From contig DHJP01000036.1 in the NCBI GenBank assembly GCA_002404395.1, forward strand, positions 328 through 23,195: a stretch of 22,868 nucleotides of DNA. The letters run 5' to 3'. Below, in pieces: positions 6,203-13,902 of the stretch (the first letter of the stretch is position 1; each line of letters begins with the position of its first letter). The notes beneath the pieces were generated by a model. It was given only the letters and a program-made list of their open reading frames with translations, was not told where the DNA came from and did not search any database. Both the position numbers and the translations under genes were made by a program. Source of the DNA: Clostridiales bacterium UBA4717 (GTDB taxonomy: Bacteria > Bacillota > Clostridia > Oscillospirales > CAG-272).

Positions 6203-7450
6203 TCAGTCAATCTCCTCCACACAAACGGACAGCTCATGCTTTGCAAGTTTAAGCTTATCTGCCTTTACCGTGATCTTTTCCATCTCGCCGGGCGCCGCCT
6301 TAAGCCTGAGTGCAGATGCGAGCAGCTCGTCGCCTGACTTCACGCTGAACCTCACTTTTCCGAGCGGAGTCCTTACGCGCATAAACAACGCAACCTCATT
6401 TTCTCTTGAATTTATGCGTTGCGGCAAAACATACCTGACATTCCCCTCGGCTTTCACCGCAAGGGTATCGGAAGCGAGCCCCTCGTTAAGCACATATTCG
6501 GCGGCTCCGCGTCCGGCGATCTCGGCTTCATCCGAAACATAATCGACCAGATCATGGACCTGAAGCACGTTACCGCAAGCAAAAACGCCTTCAAGCGCGG
6601 TCTGTCGCTTTTCGTCCACAACCGCACCCCCGGTAACCGTGTCCATAATAACGCCGAGCTTTCGTGTCAGCTCGTTTTCGGGGATAAGTCCTACCGATAA
6701 AAGCAGCGTATCGCACGGTATATACCGCTTTGTGTTCTCTATTATCTTCATTTTTTCATCGACTGCGGCTATCGTAACGCCTTCAAGGCGCTCTTTGCCG
6801 TGAATTTCGGCAACAGTAGTTGACAGGTAAAGCGGTATGCCGAAGTCCTCAAGGCACTGAACAATATTCCGTTTAAGTCCGCCCGAATACGGCATAATCT
6901 CGCAGACCGCTTTGACCTTTGCCCCCTCAAGCGACATACGTCTTGCCATTATGAGTCCGATATCACCCGAACCGAGAATGACCACGTTTTTCCCGACCGA
7001 ATAGCCCTCGCAGTTCATAAGCTTCTGCGCGGTACCGGCGCTGTAGATACCCGCCGGACGCGATCCGGGCGTATTCAGCGCCCCGCGGCTGCGTTCGCGG
7101 CATCCCATTGCAAGCACCACCGCTTTAGCTCGGATCTTCAGTATACCGTGTGTGTTCTGCGCCGTAACGATCTTCTCTTTCGATATGTCGGTCACCATAG
7201 TTTCGGTGTACACCTTGAGCTTCCTTTTAACAACTTCGGCTTCATATACCGCCGCATATTCGGGCCCTGTAAGCTCGCGCCCCAGCTTATGCAATCCGAA
7301 TCCATTGTGGATGCACTGCTTAAGAATGCCGCCGGGAGCTTCCTCGCGGTCAATAATTACGACGTCATGCACCCCGGCATCATATGCCGCAACTGCCGCC
7401 GCCATGCCGGCAGGTCCGCCGCCGACGATCACTATATCATGCTCGACCAT
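6203..7450 (-). CDS. GlpB-like FAD/NAD-dependent oxidoreductase of a glycerol-3-phosphate dehydrogenase complex
   Basis: A 415-residue pyridine nucleotide-disulfide oxidoreductase-fold flavoprotein. FAD-binding GGGPAG is at residues 10-15, with a second Rossmann motif GSGDIG at 159-164 (NAD or a second nucleotide). Cys45 lies in the GGILKQCIHNGFG segment typical of this subfamily, and the C-terminal FAD motif reads GVFACGNVLQVHD. It probably partners the GlpA-like protein encoded upstream to pass electrons from glycerol 3-phosphate to a nucleotide or quinone acceptor; that pairing is inferred from operon context. The start at 7450 is read from GGAAAG within the tail of repeat copy B. The separate domain with the [2Fe-2S] cysteines is in the partner, not here. 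Confidence 0.85.
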   Translation of the reverse strand: MVEHDIVIVGGGPAGMAAAVAAYDAGVHDVVIIDREEAPGGILKQCIHNGFGLHKLGRELTGPEYAAVYEAEVVKRKLKVYTETMVTDISKEKIVTAQNTHGILKIRAKAVVLAMGCRERSRGALNTPGSRPAGIYSAGTAQKLMNCEGYSVGKNVVILGSGDIGLIMARRMSLEGAKVKAVCEIMPYSGGLKRNIVQCLEDFGIPLYLSTTVAEIHGKERLEGVTIAAVDEKMKIIENTKRYIPCDTLLLSVGLIPENELTRKLGVIMDTVTGGAVVDEKRQTALEGVFACGNVLQVHDLVDYVSDEAEIAGRGAAEYVLNEGLASDTLAVKAEGNVRYVLPQRINSRENEVALFMRVRTPLGKVRFSVKSGDELLASALRLKAAPGEMEKITVKADKLKLAKHELSVCVEEID

Positions 7451-7458
7451 AAATACTT

Positions 7459-7503
7459 TCCATGCCGCCGTAGGCGGCTCATAAAATAAACTGCAATTTT
7501 CGC
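7459..7503 (-). repeat. 45-bp direct repeat, copy B, with start-proximal hairpin
   Basis: It matches the copy at 7571-7615 at 41 of 45 positions. It contains the inverted repeat 7464-7469/7473-7478 and then the conserved tail TCATAAAA(T/C)AAACTGCAATTTTCGC on the plus strand. The hairpin edge is 13 nt upstream of the glpB-like start, and the repeat's own end supplies the GGAAAG ribosome site. Confidence 0.9.
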
Positions 7504-7570
7504 AGGCGAAGTCTCGGAAATTGCCGAGCGAAGTCGTAGACTCCGCTTATTAGAGTCTGTATCTTCGCGG

Positions 7571-7615
7571 TCCATGCCGCACAAGGCGGCTCATAAAACA
7601 AACTGCAATTTTCGC
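7571..7615 (-). repeat. 45-bp direct repeat, copy C
   Basis: Second copy, 112 nt from copy B in the same orientation, differing at the three hairpin-loop positions and at one further base. No start codon in use follows it. The 7451-7676 gap between the GlpB- and GlpA-like genes consists mostly of the two copies and the segment between them, with no credible ORF. Confidence 0.9.
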
Positions 7616-7676
7616 CGCTGTCCGCAACAGCGTAGAAATAATCGGTAATTCTAACAGTGCGCAGAAAATATCCGCC

Positions 7677-9107
7677 TCAAAGCCTGCCTGTCACAAGTTC
7701 CGAACCCTTGCCTTTTTTGGTCACCGCTTCAAGCGTCGTACCGTTTTCTTTGGCTATCAGATTCATTATATACGGCGTACAAAAGCCGCCCTGACATCTG
7801 CCCATTCCCGAGCGCGTGCGGCGTTTTACGCCGTCAACGTCAAGCGCGCGCGGATTTCGGCGCAGCGCGTCAAGTATCTCACCCTCGCTCACCGTTTCGC
7901 AACGGCAGATTATTCTTCCATACTCACTGTTTGCTTTAATATATGCGTCCTTTTCCTCATCGTTCATTTTTGAAAAAGCGTGCGTATCGGCGCGTCTGCC
8001 GTCAAAATCCGGATTTTTTTCAAGCGCCAGCCCACCCTTTTCAAGCAGCTCCGTCACATACTGCGCGATCGCCACGCACGATGACAGACCGGGAGAATCG
8101 ATCGCCGCAACGTGTATAAATCCGCGGACTTTATCAGATTCATTGATTATAAAGTCTCCGCGCTTTTCTGAGGCGCGCACTCCCGAAAATGAAGTAATAA
8201 CTGCGCGGGTATTTACTGTCGGCACGCTCTTTTTGGCGTATTCGGCAACCTGAGCAAGCCCGAGTGCGGTAGTTTCGGTATCACACGGCGCGCCGACCGT
8301 CTCGGCAGTCGGACCTAACAGGAGATTTCCGTCCGCCGTCGGCGTTACAAGTATGCCCTTACCGTTTACGGTCGGCACTTGGAAGATAGTATGCGCTACC
8401 GTCTTGCCCTCGTTTTTATCAAGCAAGAGATATTCTCCGGCGCGCGGCAGTATCTCATAAAACTTATCCTGCAGCATTTCGGCGATCCGATCGGCATATC
8501 CTCCGGCGCAGTTTACAAAATATCTGCCGCAGATGCAGTCTCCGTTTTCGGACTTCACATAAAACAAATCTCGCTTTTCTACGTTTGTAATTCTAAAGTT
8601 GCGAAGCAGCGTCACGCCGTTATCCATGGCATTGCCCATCGCAGCTATCGTCAACGCGTACGGGCAGATGATTCCGGAGTTTTTTACAAGCAATGCTTTC
8701 GTGATCTTTTCCGAAAGCGTCGGCTCAAGCTTCCGCGCTTCATCCCCGGAGATCACTTCAAGCGCTTCAACTCCGTTTTGCTTCCCCCGCTCATATAATG
8801 CGTCGATGTGCGCGCTCTCCTCATCGGAAAACGCCGCCACCAGCGCACCGTTGTTACGGCAGGGTACATTCAGCTCCTTTGCCGCCGCGTAAAGCAGGGG
8901 TACTCCGCGAACATTGAGCTCGGCTTTCAGCGTCCCCGGTTCGGGATCATATCCCCCGTGAATAATCCCGCTGTTCGCCTTTGACGCTCCCATCGCAACA
9001 TCATTTTCTTTTTCAAGCACGCATACGGAAAGCTTGTATTTTGCAAGCTCTCTCGCCGTCATGGCGCCGATCACTCCGGCACCGGCTATAACTACATCGT
9101 AAATCAT
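7677..9107 (-). CDS. GlpA-like FAD oxidoreductase with BFD-type [2Fe-2S] domain (anaerobic glycerol-3-phosphate dehydrogenase)
   Basis: A 476-residue protein with an N-terminal DAO-type FAD domain (GAGVIG at residues 9-14, then a conserved SKANSGIIHGG segment near 42-52) and a C-terminal BFD-like domain. The four iron ligands are visible as C401, C403, C438 and C443 (CRC...GMGRCQGGFC). This matches the clostridial GlpA-type enzyme that oxidises sn-glycerol 3-phosphate to dihydroxyacetone phosphate. L-2-hydroxyglutarate oxidase-like relatives share the DAO part, but the glpP neighbour favours glycerol phosphate. The ATG at 9107 follows GGTGG; the 13 codons upstream have no family similarity. 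A hairpin at 9145-9168 sits between it and glpP. Confidence 0.87.
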   Translation of the reverse strand: MIYDVVIAGAGVIGAMTARELAKYKLSVCVLEKENDVAMGASKANSGIIHGGYDPEPGTLKAELNVRGVPLLYAAAKELNVPCRNNGALVAAFSDEESAHIDALYERGKQNGVEALEVISGDEARKLEPTLSEKITKALLVKNSGIICPYALTIAAMGNAMDNGVTLLRNFRITNVEKRDLFYVKSENGDCICGRYFVNCAGGYADRIAEMLQDKFYEILPRAGEYLLLDKNEGKTVAHTIFQVPTVNGKGILVTPTADGNLLLGPTAETVGAPCDTETTALGLAQVAEYAKKSVPTVNTRAVITSFSGVRASEKRGDFIINESDKVRGFIHVAAIDSPGLSSCVAIAQYVTELLEKGGLALEKNPDFDGRRADTHAFSKMNDEEKDAYIKANSEYGRIICRCETVSEGEILDALRRNPRALDVDGVKRRTRSGMGRCQGGFCTPYIMNLIAKENGTTLEAVTKKGKGSELVTGRL

Positions 9108-9144
9108 TTTTCCACCAAATACAAGTGCAAAACGAATATATTTC

Positions 9145-9168
9145 AAACGTCAGATACGAATGACGTTT
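9145..9168 (-). other. Intercistronic hairpin between glpP and the GlpA-like gene
   Basis: An 8-bp perfect inverted repeat (AAACGTCA/TGACGTTT, loop 8 nt) in the 101-nt gap. There is no T run after it, so it is probably an RNA-processing or stability element rather than a full terminator. Confidence 0.5.
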
Positions 9169-9208
9169 CGCACCTTTCCACATATAGTAATAAATATCCG
9201 ATACGTTT

Positions 9209-9772
9209 TTATACTCCCGACCACAGCTCATGTCTGCCGGTAGAAATTGCGATCGCACCGTTTCCGAGCGCGGCGGTCACCTCGTTTTTGCTTTCGATCA
9301 GTCCGCCCGCGATCACCGGTATATCCTGGGTTGACAGCAACCTCACCGCCTTCGGTATCACTCCGGGCATTATTTCAACAAAATCGGGTCTGGCACTTTC
9401 TATCATTCCGAATATCGAATTCATACCCTTTGAGTCAAGCGCAAAAAAGCGTTGCACCGTAAGCACCCCGAATTCTTTAGCGCTTTTTATCAGTTTCTCG
9501 CGCGTGCTGATTATCCCATCCGCGCCGATACGCTTCAGCCAACAAATTCCGACTTTATCCTTGCCGATTCCGTCCGCAAGATCAATATGGATAAAGACCT
9601 GCTTCCCCGCGTTTTTTGCCGCGCCGATCTCATCGGACGCTGTCAATATATTCGCGCTCAGATGAAACAGCACCTCTGCTTCCGAATTTAACGCTTCACT
9701 CCAACCGCTTGAATCGGTTGCGGCGATTATCGGATTGTTTTCAAGCACATCTTTTATTTTATTAAGATCCAC
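9209..9772 (-). CDS. glpP: Glycerol-3-phosphate-responsive antiterminator
   Basis: A 187-residue GlpP-family protein. In Bacillus it binds leader mRNA in the presence of glycerol 3-phosphate and prevents termination ahead of glp genes. The fold is a TIM-like barrel. Recognisable segments are NPIIAATDSSGW near the N-terminus, VFIHIDLADGIGKD, GADGIISTR, PDFVEIMPGVIPK and IPVIAGGLIES, which are the phosphate-binding loops of the family. The GTG at 9772 is chosen because AAGGAGGAGCTT precedes it; an upstream ATG at 9805 would lie inside the leader terminator hairpin. It heads the glycerol-phosphate operon and very likely controls its own transcript through the terminator at 9785-9829. Confidence 0.93.
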   Translation of the reverse strand: MDLNKIKDVLENNPIIAATDSSGWSEALNSEAEVLFHLSANILTASDEIGAAKNAGKQVFIHIDLADGIGKDKVGICWLKRIGADGIISTREKLIKSAKEFGVLTVQRFFALDSKGMNSIFGMIESARPDFVEIMPGVIPKAVRLLSTQDIPVIAGGLIESKNEVTAALGNGAIAISTGRHELWSGV

Positions 9773-9784
9773 AAGCTCCTCCTT

Positions 9785-9829
9785 AAAAAGCAAAAAGAGA
9801 TGCAAAGCACCCTTCTACTTTACATCTCT
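9785..9829 (-). terminator. Leader terminator upstream of glpP (antitermination target)
   Basis: The 12-bp stem 9829-9818/9807-9796 has one G-T pair, followed by TTTTTGCTTTTT, and sits between the promoter and the glpP ribosome site. The 5' arm sequence AGAGATG is also present once just upstream. This is the layout expected for GlpP-controlled attenuation. Confidence 0.85.
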
Positions 9830-9842
9830 CATCTCTTGTGAC

Positions 9843-9871
9843 AGTATACCATCAAAAGCCCCAAAAGTCAA
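9843..9871 (-). promoter_or_regulatory. Promoter of the glpP operon
   Basis: TTGACT at 9871-9866, a 17-nt spacer and TATACT at 9848-9843. The predicted start is near 9836, giving a leader of only about 65 nt that is almost entirely the terminator hairpin. The remaining gap from 9872 to the next gene at 10065 shows no ORF or clear element. Confidence 0.8.
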
Positions 9872-10064
9872 TACCCGCACCAAACTTTTTCGCAACTGCC
9901 GCGCATATCACGGAAAGCTCCAAAAGTCAAACATTTTCCGGTATTCAAGGTAAAAATGTGCAACCGTCCGAAAGACAAAAGGATAAAGTATTAACAATGC
10001 ATCGAAATTTTCATAACCCCAAAAGCGTCGGCGTCTTATGGTGCCGTATGTTTTACACGCTTAT

Positions 10065-10562
10065 TTACCTGAAATACTTTAAAGCAACGGCAAACAAAAT
10101 CGACTCAAACTCTTTGTCTGCCGATGTCGGCGCTGTGACCTTTGTTCCGTCGGAAAACTTCAAGGTAAAATTATACTCGGTTTCATCAAGCGCCTCCCAT
10201 TCGACTTCGTATTTTTTATAATTGATAACTCGCTCGATCACTTTATAATCATCAACAGCCGTCAAAAGCATTTCAACGTCCGCTTTATCGAGCACTTCGG
10301 ACTCTAATTTCGTCCTTACAGACTCTTTTCCCGACTCCGACTCAAAATCTGCCGAGATCAGCCATGAGTTCCCCATTTTTTCTATATCAAACGAGTAAGA
10401 CGCGGCATAGTTTGAAGCAAGGCACGAAACCGAAAGTCTGACAAGATCTTCGGACTGACGGGATGTGCTTTTGCCGCAACCGAACAAGCCGAATGAGCCG
10501 CAAAGCAGCAACGGAATCGTCATTATCAGAACCGTTTTCACAAGCTCAATTATTTTTTTCAC
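10065..10562 (-). CDS. Small lipoprotein of unknown function
   Basis: A 165-residue secreted lipoprotein. The signal peptide is hydrophobic over residues 8-24 with lipobox LFGC (Cys29), followed by a short Ser-rich linker and a domain of about 125 residues with alternating beta-like segments (SWLISADFESESG; EYNFTLKFSDGTKVTAPT). I do not recognise a family. The only in-frame start near the signal peptide is GTG at 10562, preceded by GGAAA and hairpin copy D. It follows another lipoprotein gene on the same strand with an 85-nt gap, so the two are probably cotranscribed. The repeat in place of a normal intergenic region is noteworthy. Confidence 0.72.
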   Translation of the reverse strand: MKKIIELVKTVLIMTIPLLLCGSFGLFGCGKSTSRQSEDLVRLSVSCLASNYAASYSFDIEKMGNSWLISADFESESGKESVRTKLESEVLDKADVEMLLTAVDDYKVIERVINYKKYEVEWEALDETEYNFTLKFSDGTKVTAPTSADKEFESILFAVALKYFR

Positions 10563-10574
10563 ATTGATATTTCC

Positions 10575-10589
10575 GTCGGCGTTGCCGAC
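10575..10589 (-). repeat. Start-proximal hairpin element, copy D
   Basis: GTCGGC-(3 nt)-GCCGAC with TGAG before it on the leftward strand. It ends 12 nt from the GTG of the small lipoprotein and is followed directly by GGAAA. Copy E has an identical hairpin. Confidence 0.75.
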
Positions 10590-10647
10590 TCATAACATAC
10601 ACCGACGTTCATTCGGATTTGTGTTTTTGAAGATGACCGTCTTTCGT

Positions 10648-11562
10648 TCAAGCGCCGTCACCGCTTGAAAACTTCTTCCATGAATCTTCAAGCACATCAT
10701 ACGAATATATCGACTCACCCGATACCGCATAAAACAATTCATTTACAAAACTGTCATCGTGATCCGTGCCGAGCGCAAAGATCATACACTCTTTCCCGTC
10801 AATATTCTCTTTGTTCTCGGTATACACGAGACTCATGCCAAGCTCAAGATATTTTTGGATCTCAGGATTTTCGCAAAGTAATTCATATGCGTAATATGCA
10901 TTGTCGCCGTCCGAGACCGAATATGCCGAAAAATCAAAAACTCCGGCAGTCTCGGCTATATGTCCGTCTTTCAGCGACAGCATGGGTCTGAATTCAAAAG
11001 CTTCTCCGACGCCCGAAACCGAGATCAATACATCAGTAAAAAGTTCACTGACGTTACAGCGGACAATTACACATTGCCCGACCTCTCCCGTAAAAATCGG
11101 AGATGAGCGATCTTCGGAGTATTCTCCGCTTTCCGATAACTGCGAAGCATATACGGTGACAATTGCGTCTGCACTTGACGGAACGACTGCGTAGACTTCG
11201 GCTCCGTCGCCGTCAACGAATGCGGCGCTTTTAAGAAACGGATACTTTTCCTCGTAGCCGCTGTTATTCACAAAATCATAAAGCGCGTCAGGGGCATCTG
11301 CATAATTTATATATCCCACAAAGGCAAGACCGACATTGCATTCCGCTTCAACGATCTGCGCTCTGAGCGTTTCAAGCACCTTATCGGATTTGTCATCCGA
11401 TGCGGTATCGGAGCTTGACTCAGTCGCACTTGTACTAAGCGAATCATAGCCCGAGCTTTCTTTTGTCTCGGAGTCTGCGCTTTCGCGACAGCCGACAAGC
11501 ATGATAGCCATAATGCCTAAAAGCAGAAACGCAACGATCGCACGGTAAAAACATGTTTTCAT
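10648..11562 (-). CDS. Lipoprotein of unknown function
   Basis: A 304-residue secreted lipoprotein. The signal peptide contains RAIVAFLLLGIMAIMLVGC with lipobox LVGC, then a long Ser/Thr/Asp/Glu-rich low-complexity linker (about residues 28-60), typical of a flexible tether through the cell wall. The remaining 240 or so residues form a globular domain that I do not recognise, with a gluzincin- or transglutaminase-free appearance (no HExxH and no Cys-His-Asp pattern). The ATG at 11562 is supported by GGAAAGGAT; the 13 upstream codons run through hairpin copy E. It precedes the smaller lipoprotein on the same strand. Confidence 0.75.
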   Translation of the reverse strand: MKTCFYRAIVAFLLLGIMAIMLVGCRESADSETKESSGYDSLSTSATESSSDTASDDKSDKVLETLRAQIVEAECNVGLAFVGYINYADAPDALYDFVNNSGYEEKYPFLKSAAFVDGDGAEVYAVVPSSADAIVTVYASQLSESGEYSEDRSSPIFTGEVGQCVIVRCNVSELFTDVLISVSGVGEAFEFRPMLSLKDGHIAETAGVFDFSAYSVSDGDNAYYAYELLCENPEIQKYLELGMSLVYTENKENIDGKECMIFALGTDHDDSFVNELFYAVSGESIYSYDVLEDSWKKFSSGDGA

Positions 11563-11574
11563 TTGATCCTTTCC

Positions 11575-11589
11575 GTCGGCGTTGCCGAC
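11575..11589 (-). repeat. Start-proximal hairpin element, copy E
   Basis: The same 15-nt hairpin as copy D, ending 12 nt before the ATG at 11562 and followed by GGAAAGGA. Confidence 0.75.
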
Positions 11590-11670
11590 CCAATAAAGCA
11601 ATACTTATACGGACTTACAATATAAATGCAGATCAAATACAAAAAATATCGGAATTTGTATCTTTTCTCA

Positions 11671-11699
11671 TTGCACAACCGCCGCTTTCATGCTATAAT
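11671..11699 (+). promoter_or_regulatory. Promoter of the histidine phosphatase gene
   Basis: TTGCAC at 11671-11676, a 17-nt spacer and TATAAT at 11694-11699, about 32 nt before the ATG at 11732. Confidence 0.75.
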
Positions 11700-11731
11700 T
11701 ATTTAAAAGTAATCCATATGCAGGTGAAATC

Positions 11732-12373
11732 ATGGAATATACCAAACTGTTTTTCATTCGTCACGGTCAAAGTGATGGCAATCTCAAAAAACTTTGTTAC
11801 GGCCAAAACCCCGGTATGCTCACCGAACTCGGACACCGCCAGGCAGAAGCGGTCGCCGACTATCTTTCAAACGTCCGCTTTGATTGCATTTACAGCAGCG
11901 ACCAAAGACGCGCGTATGAGACTGCCGAACCTACCGCCGACCGTCAAAAACTTCATATAATATCCGATCCGGGGCTTCGCGAGATCAATGCCGGAAAATG
12001 GGAGTGTATGTCCTGGTCGGATATCGAAACAAACTATCCGGAAGAGTTTGAATTATGGATCCGCAGTTTTTCAAAAGCAGGATGTCCGGACGGTGAAAGC
12101 ATAGGCGAGCTGTATGAGCGGATCTCCAAGCACGTCAGGCAGCTTGCAAAGGAGCATATCGGCGAAACTGTTGCGGTGTTCACTCACGCGGCGGCGCTTC
12201 GCTCCCTCGGATGCGATTGGGCGGGTTTGGGACTTGAATACACCGACACTGAAAATTGGTTTGAAAACGCCTCCATATCGGAAGTAGACTATTACGAAGA
12301 CGGCAGTATCAATCCGATATCGGTCGGCTTCACCGGTCATCTAAAAGCGCTTTCATCCGTTTCGGAAGCATGA
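11732..12373 (+). CDS. Histidine phosphatase family protein (phosphoglycerate mutase-like)
   Basis: A 213-residue cytoplasmic enzyme with a phospho-histidine active site. The RHG motif is at residues 10-12 (R10, nucleophile H11), with R59/R60 (SSDQRRAYET), E84 (LREINAGKWE) and the second histidine H152 (FTHAAALR). This is the full catalytic set of the CobC/PhoE/GpmB branch. The substrate cannot be told from sequence: possibilities include alpha-ribazole phosphate, sugar phosphates or phosphoglycerates, and no cobalamin genes are nearby. AGGTG precedes the ATG. The last 37 nt overlap the end of the convergent queH gene. Confidence 0.88.
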   Translation: MEYTKLFFIRHGQSDGNLKKLCYGQNPGMLTELGHRQAEAVADYLSNVRFDCIYSSDQRRAYETAEPTADRQKLHIISDPGLREINAGKWECMSWSDIETNYPEEFELWIRSFSKAGCPDGESIGELYERISKHVRQLAKEHIGETVAVFTHAAALRSLGCDWAGLGLEYTDTENWFENASISEVDYYEDGSINPISVGFTGHLKALSSVSEA

Positions 12374-13020
12374 GCACGGCTTTCCGCCTCCGCCTTTGAA
12401 AAGGAACATCCGCAATAATTCTGGCGGTACAGCCCGTATATCCGGGACAGCTCGACCGAACGCTTATACCCGTTTTTCTTTTTGAAATCCGAAAACAAAT
12501 ATTCAAGTCCATACTCTCCTGAAAGCGATTCTCCGAGCGTGTTGAGCACCCGACTGTTTTTGAGCGGACTTATCGACAGTGTGGTGGTAAAGCAGTCAAA
12601 CCCGTTTTCGACCGCATATTTTGCGGTTTCACGAAGGCGCAGTTCAAAGCATTTTACACATCTTGCCCCACCCTCGGGTAGCTTTTCAAGACCCTTTACC
12701 GTCTCATAAAATTCCCTCGGGTCATACCTTCCCTCAACAAACTCCGGCTTGTTTGCAAACTTCATTTCACAGAGCAGCCTTTGCTCTTCAGCCGCACGGC
12801 GGCGGTATTCGTCGGCATCGTCTATATTCGGATTGTAAAAAAATACAGTGATGTCAAAAAAACCGTTCAGATATTCAAGCACATAGCTTGAGCAAGGGGC
12901 ACAGCACACGTGCAATAACAGCCTTTTGCGCGCCTGTCCCCCGCAGACCGCCTTAATGGCATTTTCCGTATACAGGCTGTAATTTATATTGACTTTTTTG
13001 TTTTCCGTGTTATAAATCAT
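12337..13020 (-). CDS. queH: Epoxyqueuosine reductase QueH
   Basis: A 227-residue QueH (formerly DUF208) enzyme that performs the last step of queuosine formation in tRNA. Conserved cysteines are C39-C40 and C43 (HVCCAPCSSY), C121 and C124 (RCVKCFELRL), and C203 and C205 (YCGCSFS). These hold the [4Fe-4S] cluster and the metal site of the family. The ATG at 13020 is preferred over the 13-codon longer reading because GGTGAG lies upstream and the extension would overlap the divergent SGNH gene. Its 3' end overlaps the histidine phosphatase tail to tail by 37 nt, and its first codons contain the promoter of the SGNH gene. Confidence 0.93.
   Translation of the reverse strand: MIYNTENKKVNINYSLYTENAIKAVCGGQARKRLLLHVCCAPCSSYVLEYLNGFFDITVFFYNPNIDDADEYRRRAAEEQRLLCEMKFANKPEFVEGRYDPREFYETVKGLEKLPEGGARCVKCFELRLRETAKYAVENGFDCFTTTLSISPLKNSRVLNTLGESLSGEYGLEYLFSDFKKKNGYKRSVELSRIYGLYRQNYCGCSFSKAEAESRAHASETDESAFR
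12989..13016 (+). promoter_or_regulatory. Promoter of the SGNH hydrolase gene, inside queH
   Basis: TTGACT at 12989-12994, a 16-nt spacer and TATAAA at 13011-13016. It lies within the first codons of queH on the opposite strand and 35 nt before the ATG at 13051. Confidence 0.6.
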
Positions 13021-13050
13021 ACTCACACTCACCGAAAGGTCGCATAAATT

Positions 13051-13902
13051 ATGAAACAAACAATTATTCTCGCGGCATTGCTTCTTCTGACCCTGCTTGC
13101 CATTATACTGTTCATACCGAGCTTTGATATCTCGGACAGCGTGCAGGAACCGCTTTATGTCATGACCTCAGCCGCCGTCCGCAATGTTTCCGAGGACGTA
13201 ATGCTGCCTGTGGCGCTCACCAAAGTCGACGAAAGCACCGCGCCGGTAGCGATAACCTTTGAAAAGGTCATCGCCGACTATGATTTCAGTCTGCCTGTGC
13301 CCGAAAGCCGAAATGTCGGCGATTCATATTTCAAACGCTGTGTGTTCATCGGCGACTCACGTATGCTCGGACTGATCCGCTATACAGGGATCGAACCTGT
13401 CAACTATTGCGGCGTGGGGCTTTCGATCGCCACGCTTGATTCAAAAGCTTTTGTCAAGCAGGGAGACGATTATGTTACCATACTTGAAGCCCTCAGACAA
13501 AATACCGACTTCGACGCTTTGTATATCTCAACCGGCATCAATGAACTCGGTTGGGGAGTGCAGGCGTTTGAAAAGAAATACGACAGCACGATCAAAGAGA
13601 TCAAAAACATTGTCGGTAGCAAACCCATATATATTCAACTTATAATGCCGGTGACCACCGAGTTTGAAAACTCTGCGGTAATGAATCCTTTCGGACTTTC
13701 AAACAACTCGGTCGAGTCTTTTAATAACGCGCTTATCCGCACCGCCGAAAACAATCGGATATTCTATCTTGACTGCAGTCATATGTTCACGCTTGACGAC
13801 GGCTCGCTTGACCCGTCAAAATCCACCGACGGTGCTCATCTGACCGTAGATGCATACAGCGAACAGCTTGAATACTACAAGACTCATGTTGCCGGCGCCT
13901 GA
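13051..13902 (+). CDS. Membrane-anchored SGNH/GDSL hydrolase
   Basis: A 283-residue protein with an uncleaved-looking N-terminal hydrophobic helix (residues 4-23) that would place the rest outside the cell. The SGNH blocks are visible: block I FIGDSRMLG with Ser103, glycine block near GVGLS (about 121-125), block III GINELGW with Asn164, and block V DGAH with Asp260 and His263. The catalytic Ser-Asp-His set is complete. Relatives deacylate or deacetylate cell-envelope polymers, but a specific substrate cannot be assigned. The gene is divergent from queH with a 30-nt gap and overlaps the end of ruvX by 19 nt. Confidence 0.85.
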   Translation: MKQTIILAALLLLTLLAIILFIPSFDISDSVQEPLYVMTSAAVRNVSEDVMLPVALTKVDESTAPVAITFEKVIADYDFSLPVPESRNVGDSYFKRCVFIGDSRMLGLIRYTGIEPVNYCGVGLSIATLDSKAFVKQGDDYVTILEALRQNTDFDALYISTGINELGWGVQAFEKKYDSTIKEIKNIVGSKPIYIQLIMPVTTEFENSAVMNPFGLSNNSVESFNNALIRTAENNRIFYLDCSHMFTLDDGSLDPSKSTDGAHLTVDAYSEQLEYYKTHVAGA

